Shown here: positions 57,814 through 64,000 of the stretch, piece after piece
How positions within the stretch are numbered: position 1 is the first letter of the stretch
Layout of the letters: every line of letters begins with the position of its first letter
Origin: DASSBG01 sp035699085
GTDB taxonomy: Bacteria; Pseudomonadota; Gammaproteobacteria; Xanthomonadales; Rhodanobacteraceae
Direction of reading: 5' to 3'
DNA length: 64,000 bases
Assembly (NCBI GenBank): GCA_035699085.1
Contig: DASSBG010000004.1
Coordinates: forward strand, 1-64,000
The notes under the pieces: model-generated
Seen by the model: only the letters and a program-made list of their open reading frames with translations
Databases searched by the model: none
Told to the model about the DNA's origin: nothing
Position numbers and translations under genes: made by a program

Positions 57814-59004
57814 CTAAAACGCGAACTGGGCGCGCACCTCGACGATGCGCGGGTCGACCGGCAGCTTGCCGCTGTCGCGGCTCGTCCGCACATAGTTGGC
57901 CTGGAGCTTGAACAGCTGGCTGACGTACCAGTTGAGGCCGAGCGTCCAGTCGTGCGCCGAGCCGCCGCGCACCACGCCATCATCGAGGTCGATGGTGGAG
58001 TAGCGCAGTGCCAGTTCCAGCGCGCCGCCACCGTCGAGGTCGGGGTCGCCAAAGCCGGTGTGGGCGTAGCTGTGCGACTGGCCGGTGAGCATCCAGCCAC
58101 CCTGCAGGTAGTAGCCGCTGCCGTCGAAGGTCGGCCCGGCGCGGCGTGCCGCGTGCGCCGCGAGATATTCCCCTTGGATCAGGAGCGGACCCTGCAGCCA
58201 GCCTGCCTCGAAACCGCCGCGGTCGATGTGATCGATACCGCTGAGCTTGCCGGTGTCGACCAGCCGCACCGGCGTCAGGTGTGTCTCCGGCCGGGCGCGG
58301 AAGCGGGCGGTGTGGCTGTCGCGCTGTTCCCGCGACAGCGCCAGCCCGAGGTGCAGGACCTGGCCTGGCGCGCTCATTGGCGCGTAGACCACGCGCCCGG
58401 CGGTGGTGGTGCCGTCGCCGTCGTGGTTGAGGTCGTGGGCCGCAAACCAGAGCGCCTGCACGGTCCAGTGCGGCGTCTTGTTCCAGGTCCAGCCGACGCC
58501 GGCGCGGCGGCCCTCGAAAATCATCTCGACCGGCAGCGCGCTTTCCATGAACATGGTCTGCGCGCCCGATTCGGTGCCTTTCTCCCAGCCAACCGGGGTG
58601 CGGAACTCGCCAAGCTTCCACTGTCCGCCGGCGGTACTGAAGCTGACGTCGTTGTCGGTCCAGGCGTCGGCGTGGAAATCGTAGCCGACGCGGACGGTGT
58701 AGCGGCCTTTCTGCACCAGCCGCAGGTCAAACTGCTGCCGCCGCCAGGTGTTGGCGTCGGTGAACAGCTCGCCGCCGCCAACCAGGCGGTCGTGGTCAAA
58801 GCGCGCCCAGTCGTACTGGATGTCGCCCGTGAATTGCAGCTCCGCGCCGTTGTCGAGGGAGATGTTGAAGGTGTCGCCGGGCTTGGCCAGCGCCGTCGCT
58901 GCGACAGGCAGCGCCAGCAGCGCCGCGAATGCGACGCTGCCGGCGTGTCGACGAACCGAACTGCTTTTGCGCTCAGGCCGCAGACGCGTGGTGGGTGATG
59001 CCAA
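57814..59004 (-). CDS. Porin O/P-like outer-membrane protein
   Basis: About 396 residues. A signal peptide (SVAFAALLALPVAATALA) is followed by a beta-barrel with alternating aromatic/polar strands: LQFTGDIQYDWARFDHD, GRYTVRVGYDFHADAWTD, FRTPVGWEKGTESGAQTMFMESALPVEM, and terminal Phe (VEVRAQFAF). Matches phosphate-selective porin O/P. The start is uncertain: the nearest candidate is TTG 59004, inside the hemerythrin gene end; the next ATG (59097) overlaps it by over 120 nt. Coupled expression with the hemerythrin gene is likely. Confidence 0.8.
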   Translation of the reverse strand: MASPTTRLRPERKSSSVRRHAGSVAFAALLALPVAATALAKPGDTFNISLDNGAELQFTGDIQYDWARFDHDRLVGGGELFTDANTWRRQQFDLRLVQKGRYTVRVGYDFHADAWTDNDVSFSTAGGQWKLGEFRTPVGWEKGTESGAQTMFMESALPVEMIFEGRRAGVGWTWNKTPHWTVQALWFAAHDLNHDGDGTTTAGRVVYAPMSAPGQVLHLGLALSREQRDSHTARFRARPETHLTPVRLVDTGKLSGIDHIDRGGFEAGWLQGPLLIQGEYLAAHAARRAGPTFDGSGYYLQGGWMLTGQSHSYAHTGFGDPDLDGGGALELALRYSTIDLDDGVVRGGSAHDWTLGLNWYVSQLFKLQANYVRTSRDSGKLPVDPRIVEVRAQFAF

Positions 59005-59440
59005 GGTCCGATTTGGCCTTGGTCCTGGCAGTTTGCAGCTCCTTGCCAAGCGCCTCCAGGTCCAAGTCGGCCTTCGCGACTTTCGGCATGATCTCATTCT
59101 CTTCTTCCTTGACGTGGTGCTGCACGTATTCCTTGAGTACCGTCAGCCGCGCGGTAAAGAGCTTCGCGCTCATGTCGTCCTCGATGTTGGCAATCAGGTT
59201 GGCCAGGCTGGCGTGCTCGACCAGCGCCTCGTCCACGAGGCTGCGCTCCTTGCTGCCCAGCGCCTTGTCGGCGGCGGGGTAGAAAACCTCTTCCTCGATC
59301 GCACTGTGGACCTTTAGTTCGTCGCAAATCTGCTGCGCAATCTGCTTTTGTTTGTTGGGTTCGGCCTTCTCGCACTTCTTGAACAGCTCGTCGACCTTGT
59401 CATGGTCGTCCTTCAGCATCTGGATTGCGTTCTTGCTCAT
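58973..59440 (-). CDS. Hemerythrin HHE-domain protein
   Basis: 155 residues from ATG 59440 (MSKNAIQMLKDDHDKV). Di-iron ligands are recognisable: the His in KDDHDKV, HSAIEEEVFYP, EHASLANLI and YVQHHVKEEENEIMP. Cytosolic protein that may bind oxygen, NO or iron, or repair iron centres. The stop overlaps the porin gene start region. Confidence 0.92.
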   Translation of the reverse strand: MSKNAIQMLKDDHDKVDELFKKCEKAEPNKQKQIAQQICDELKVHSAIEEEVFYPAADKALGSKERSLVDEALVEHASLANLIANIEDDMSAKLFTARLTVLKEYVQHHVKEEENEIMPKVAKADLDLEALGKELQTARTKAKSDLGITHHASAA

Positions 59441-59648
59441 GGGGCATGCCTCAGCGGGTTCTTCAGGTTTTTTGGGGAATGACGCAACGCCCACGCAATG
59501 CTACGGGCGGGCCATGAACGCCGGCGAAGCGGCGCACGAGGGCGCCGTCGGATGCCGCCTGCGACAGCCCGCCGCCGCTGCGGCCGCCAGAGGGCGTTCA
59601 TGCCGGCACGCCTAAGCTCGCCGCGAATTGGCCGCATGGAGCGCCGCA

Positions 59649-60227
59649 ATGGTGCAAGCCGCGATTCCCGAGGAGGCTTCGAAACCATTGGCCAACAGCG
59701 CGCTGCTGATCATCGACATGATCAACCAGTTCGATTTTCCCGGCGGCGACGCCCTGCGCCGCCAATGCGACGACGTCGCCACGGCCATCGAGACCCTGCG
59801 CCAGCGCTTTGACGAGGCGCACCGGCCGGTCATCTACGTCAACGACAATTTCGGCCGCTGGCGATCAAACTTCGAAAAGCTGATCGAGCGCTGCGAGCGT
59901 GCGGGCAGCGACGGCGGCGCGCTGGCCCGGCGCATGGCGCCGCGGCCGACCGATTACTTTGTCCTGAAGCCGCAGAACTCGGCTTTCTACCACACGCCGC
60001 TGGTGCTGCTGCTGGCCTCGCTGAAGGCGCGCGAGCTGACCTTGGCCGGCATCGCCGGCGACCAGTGCGTGATGCAGACGGCGATGGACGCGCACCTGCG
60101 CGACTACGGCCTGCAGGTGCCGGCGGATGCCACGGCCTCGATCACGCCGGCACGGAATCGGCGCGCGCTCGACTACCTCCACGAGGTCGTGGGCGTGGAC
60201 ACCACACCGGTTGCGAGTGGGGGGTAG
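59649..60227 (+). CDS. Isochorismatase-family cysteine hydrolase
   Basis: 192 residues from ATG 59649. Catalytic triad by position: D23 (IIDMINQFDF), K107 (LKPQNSAFY), C140 (AGDQCVMQTA). Hydrolyses small amides, ring compounds or nicotinamide-like substrates; it cannot be tied to isochorismate, since no siderophore gene is near. Stand-alone gene. Confidence 0.9.
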   Translation: MVQAAIPEEASKPLANSALLIIDMINQFDFPGGDALRRQCDDVATAIETLRQRFDEAHRPVIYVNDNFGRWRSNFEKLIERCERAGSDGGALARRMAPRPTDYFVLKPQNSAFYHTPLVLLLASLKARELTLAGIAGDQCVMQTAMDAHLRDYGLQVPADATASITPARNRRALDYLHEVVGVDTTPVASGG

Positions 60228-60419
60228 GCGTGGCAGGTTTGATCGCGGCGTCGAGACGGCGGCGTCGGCACGCCGGCATGCAGCGACCAGCGACGGCAGA
60301 GCGGTAGCGGCAAAGCCGCGTGCCGGCATGGTCGCCGGTGCCGGGCAAGTGCGGCCCGTGCAGATCATTGCGTGGCGGGGTGTCGTGCAGGGACGCGATG
60401 CCGCACCCGCGCTGCCCGC

Positions 60420-60438
60420 ATTCCCGATTCCCTGCTGC

Positions 60439-60439
<1 letters not shown>
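60420..60439. repeat. Heptamer repeat at the end of the topoisomerase gene
   Basis: CATTCCC, GATTCCC and a degenerate TGCTGC, ending at the topoisomerase stop. Same unit as at 57759-57786 and 52728-52748. Confidence 0.55.
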
Positions 60440-61590
<1,151 letters not shown>

Positions 61591-61681
61591 CTTTGCGATC
61601 GTGTCCGCTCATCGAAGCTCTCCGATGGTTGCAGTCGGCGCACAGTGTCGTCTGCGCATGGTGAACGAGGCCGTAGCGGGT

Positions 61682-63034
61682 TCACGTGGCGCCCTCGTCG
61701 CCATCGTTCCGGTGGCGGCTGAGGGCGCGGCGGCGCTGGTCCAGCAACGGTGAGGTGGTGGTGCCGTGGACAGCGACACTGGCAGCCACGGCGGTGACAA
61801 CGATGGCCGACACCAACTGCGCGTGTTGCTGGCCGCCATAGCCGTGGGTGAGGGCATAGGCGAGGTAGTTCAGGCTGCCGATGCCGCGGATGCCCAGCCA
61901 GCCCATCATCAGCCGCCGTTCCCATGGCAGGTGCAGTCCGAAGGTCGCGATCCAGACGGCTGCCGGCCGCACCAGCACGAACAGCCAGGCGGCAACCACC
62001 AACCCGCGCCAGTCCCAGTTCTGTGCGATCAGCACGCCGAGCAGCAGCATCAGCAGTGTGCCCAGCAGCCGCTCCAGCGTGCTGCCGAAGCTGAGCGCGC
62101 CATGGACCATCTTGCCGACGGCGCCCAACGGCGTCGGCTCGTCCTCGCCGCGCCAGGCCTCCGTACGCCACTCGGCCGGTGTCGCCGGCACGCTGCGGTC
62201 GCTGCCAGCCTGGCCCTCGCGCGTGACGATCGCCATCTCGGTGCGGCGCAGGCCGAGCCCGGCCGCAAAAACCGCGACATAGCCAAGGGTCTGTGCGCCC
62301 TGCGCCGCGGCGTAGGTCAGCAGCATCAGCGCCAGCATCAGCAGGTCGCCGGGCGCGCCGGCGCGGGTGGTGGTGCGCAGACGCACGATGGCATGCCCGG
62401 CGATCCAGCCCATGGCATAGCCGATGGCGACGGCGCCCGGGACCGCCCACAGCACATGCAGCAGGAACCAGTGCGACACCGTCGCAGCGCCGAACCCGGC
62501 GTGCAAGGTCGCCAGGCCCAGCAGCAGGAAGGGCAGGGCGGTGCCATCGTTGAAGCCGGCCTCGCCCGACAGCGCGACGTGCAGGTCGTCGCGGTCGGTG
62601 GCGTCGTTGACCGCCACCTGGCTTGCCAGCACCGGGTCGGTCGGCGCCAACATGGCCGACAGCATCAGCGCCAGCGGCCAGCTCAGGCCCAGGAACAGGT
62701 GCAGCGGGACCGTCAGCCCGGCGACCGTCAGCACCATCGCGATCGACGCCAGCCGTCCCGCCGGGCGCCACAGCGCGCTGGTGAACGGAATGCGCATCTT
62801 CAGGCCGCCGATGAACAGCGACACGATCAGCGAGATCTCGGTCAGCCGCTCCAGCCAGTAGGCATCGTCGGGGAAATCGATCGACACCAGCCCCAGCACC
62901 AGCGGGCCGGCGACGAAGCCGACGGCCATGTAGATCGCGTAGGTGGTGATCGGCAGGTGGCGCACCCAGCCGGAAACCAGCGAGATTGTCAGCAGCAGCG
63001 CGCCGAGCGCCGCCATCCAGGCGAGGAAGCTCAT
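61682..63034 (-). CDS. CPA1-family Na+/H+ antiporter
   Basis: 450 residues from ATG 63034 (MSFLAWMAALGALLLTISL). About 12 membrane segments; APTDPVLASQVAVND and GEAGFNDGTALPFLLLG carry the ND ion-binding pair of CPA1. A cytoplasmic loop of about 50 residues (REGQAGSDRS...TEAWRGEDE) lies in the second half. The tail is short and basic. Exports Na+ or K+ for protons at the inner membrane. The upstream 43 in-frame codons are a Gly/Ala-rich stretch and are not used. Confidence 0.9.
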   Translation of the reverse strand: MSFLAWMAALGALLLTISLVSGWVRHLPITTYAIYMAVGFVAGPLVLGLVSIDFPDDAYWLERLTEISLIVSLFIGGLKMRIPFTSALWRPAGRLASIAMVLTVAGLTVPLHLFLGLSWPLALMLSAMLAPTDPVLASQVAVNDATDRDDLHVALSGEAGFNDGTALPFLLLGLATLHAGFGAATVSHWFLLHVLWAVPGAVAIGYAMGWIAGHAIVRLRTTTRAGAPGDLLMLALMLLTYAAAQGAQTLGYVAVFAAGLGLRRTEMAIVTREGQAGSDRSVPATPAEWRTEAWRGEDEPTPLGAVGKMVHGALSFGSTLERLLGTLLMLLLGVLIAQNWDWRGLVVAAWLFVLVRPAAVWIATFGLHLPWERRLMMGWLGIRGIGSLNYLAYALTHGYGGQQHAQLVSAIVVTAVAASVAVHGTTTSPLLDQRRRALSRHRNDGDEGAT

Positions 63035-63260
63035 GCGGCCCGCCCGGCCTGCCGGGGGGCGACGCGCCACCTCAACGTGGCCACCGCCTGCTTCGCCGCT
63101 GTCGCGTTCCGCTGCCGGGCCATCCTTCGCTCCTCCTGCATCCTTCGCGGCGCCCGCCGGCATCGCCGGTCAGGCGATCGTGGCCGTGCCGGAGTACGGC
63201 GGCCAGTCAGGCTGGGCTTGCTAATTTCGTGGTGGGGCAATCCAGACGCGGAGACGATCA

Positions 63261-63449
63261 ATGCCAGCCAAGTCAAAAGCGCAACAGAAAGCGGCGGGTG
63301 CCGCCTTGTCGGCCAAGGAAGGTGAAACCAAGGTCGGCGAGCTGCGCGGCGCGTCAAAGTCGATGTACAAGTCGATGAGCAAGAAGGAGCTGCATGACAT
63401 GGCTTCGACCAAGCGCAAGGGCAAGCCGGAGCACAAGTCTGATTCCTGA
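63261..63449 (+). CDS. DUF3008 small protein
   Basis: 62 residues, MPAKSKAQQKAAGAALSAKEGE then GASKSMYKSMSKKELHDMASTKRKGKPEH, the full DUF3008 pattern. Lys-rich and soluble. Members are common in stress-response loci; no biochemical function is known. Confidence 0.9.
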   Translation: MPAKSKAQQKAAGAALSAKEGETKVGELRGASKSMYKSMSKKELHDMASTKRKGKPEHKSDS

Positions 63450-63462
63450 GGTCGTGGGATGA

Positions 63463-63492
63463 CCGCGCGCCGGAGCAAATGCCGGCGCGCGG
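63463..63492. terminator. Bidirectional hairpin between convergent genes
   Basis: Perfect 11-bp stem CCGCGCGCCGG (63463-63473) and CCGGCGCGCGG (63482-63492) with an 8-nt loop, exactly between the DUF3008 stop and the minus-strand gene end at 63500. No U-tract on either side. Confidence 0.6.
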
Positions 63493-63499
63493 CCGCGGG

Positions 63500-63784
63500 T
63501 CAGCTGCGGTTGACGAGCTTGCAGAAGGTGCTGTCGCCGCCGCCGGATTTCTCCTGCTGGTAGAGCAGCGCCAGGTTCGCGCAGTCGAACTTGTCGAACC
63601 AGTCGTCCCAGCTGATCGTTTCAAGATCGTCCTTGCCTGCGCCGCCGGGGAAGTCGATGCGCAGGACCCCGGAGTCGTCGTCGGCGTTGGCGGTACCGCG
63701 TACCGTTGCGGGCTTGCCGTCGTGCTGCTCCACCCAGCGCCGGATTTCCTCGTGGTCGGTGGTGGTTTTGGAATGCGATGCCAT
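63500..63784 (-). CDS. Small conserved hypothetical protein
   Basis: 94 residues, start ATG 63784 with GGAGG eight bases upstream. TTDHEEIRRWVEQHDGKPATV, LRIDFPGG, ETISWDDWFDKFD and LALLYQQEK are shared with a widespread small family sometimes mislabelled as glucan-branching enzyme. Soluble and acidic. Function unknown. Confidence 0.85.
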   Translation of the reverse strand: MASHSKTTTDHEEIRRWVEQHDGKPATVRGTANADDDSGVLRIDFPGGAGKDDLETISWDDWFDKFDCANLALLYQQEKSGGGDSTFCKLVNRS

Positions 63785-63921
63785 GGTTTCGCCTCCGCAT
63801 GTGGACTGATTGCTGCGCGTGCCGGGCACATCGGCTGCCGGCTGCTGCGTTGCGGGTTTTTTTACGCTGCGCCAGATGAACTGGTGCTGTGCCGGCCCGC
63901 TCTCGGTGGCTGAAGCGCTGC

Positions 63922-64000
63922 TCAGGCGCCGATGAACGAGCCGCCATTGATGTGCATGATCTGCCCGGTGATGAAGGCGCCGTCCGCGCTCGCCAGCAAC
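63922..64000 (-). CDS. Short-chain dehydrogenase/reductase, C-terminal fragment
   Basis: The visible 25 codons read LLASADGAFITGQIMHINGGSFIGA before the stop at 63924-63922. ITGQxxHxNGG is the SDR C-terminus near the substrate pocket, as in FabG/acetoacetyl-CoA reductases. The catalytic part lies beyond the window. Confidence 0.88.
   Translation of the reverse strand, partial: LLASADGAFITGQIMHINGGSFIGA

Noticed and set aside
59649..60227. Isochorismatase of a siderophore pathway
   Set aside because: Catalytic triad fits the superfamily, but there are no enterobactin-type genes around it.

Overview
The window comes from a very GC-rich Gram-negative bacterium. Gene content and order (DUF3108-purN-purM diverging from a CDP-alcohol transferase, an AI-2E family gene and hda; queA-tgt-yajC-secD-secF; hemA-prfA diverging from a TPR lipoprotein and lolB) are those expected of the gammaproteobacterial order Lysobacterales/Xanthomonadales. 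Rhodanobacteraceae is my best guess, but family level is inference. Long ORFs run antisense to almost every gene because of the GC content; they are left out. I see no rRNA, tRNA or CRISPR.

Layout. 1-190 is the left end of an IS110-family element leaving the window. 330-5433 holds purine synthesis (purN, purM), an envelope lipid enzyme, a PerM-like permease and hda. 5434-11997 is the tRNA-queuosine/Sec block (queA, tgt, yajC, secD, secF), with queA flanked by two inverted heptamer arrays. glmS (12389-14218, minus) makes glucosamine-6-phosphate and lies head-to-head with the polysaccharide cluster. 14427-32411 is about 18 kb of same-strand, mostly ATGA-coupled genes for a surface polysaccharide: a priming glycosyl-1-phosphate transferase, two tandem QueC-like PP-loop proteins, GT2 and GT4 glycosyltransferases, a polymerase/ligase, a Wzx-type flippase, a CapK-like adenylate-forming enzyme, a NodB deacetylase, an uncharacterised membrane-anchored protein, an Fn3-like lipoprotein and a GT39-type membrane transferase. 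No Wza/Wzc exporter, Wzz or exosortase is visible here. 32501-36571 (minus) holds two secreted FG-GAP proteins around an FkbM methyltransferase.

36957-47617 holds accessory genes: a class III aminotransferase, an ABC exporter followed by a frameshifted DUF2141 gene and a DesK/DesR-like two-component system, a TetR-cytochrome P450 pair with a readable promoter/operator, DUF1697, and a sulfotransferase-like/class IV aminotransferase pair. 47906-64000 holds a GAF-HWE histidine kinase, a secreted penicillin-acylase-type Ntn hydrolase, prfA-hemA, TPR lipoprotein-lolB, a porin, a hemerythrin, an isochorismatase-like hydrolase, topoisomerase IB, a CPA1 antiporter, small stress-type proteins, and the C-terminus of a short-chain dehydrogenase.

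Two things stand out. One is the tandem QueC-like pair with a changed PP-loop (SGGIDG) inside the polysaccharide operon. The other is a family of in-phase 7-bp repeats between genes, which occur as inverted blocks around queA and at convergent gene ends and in one case encode the tail of PrfA.
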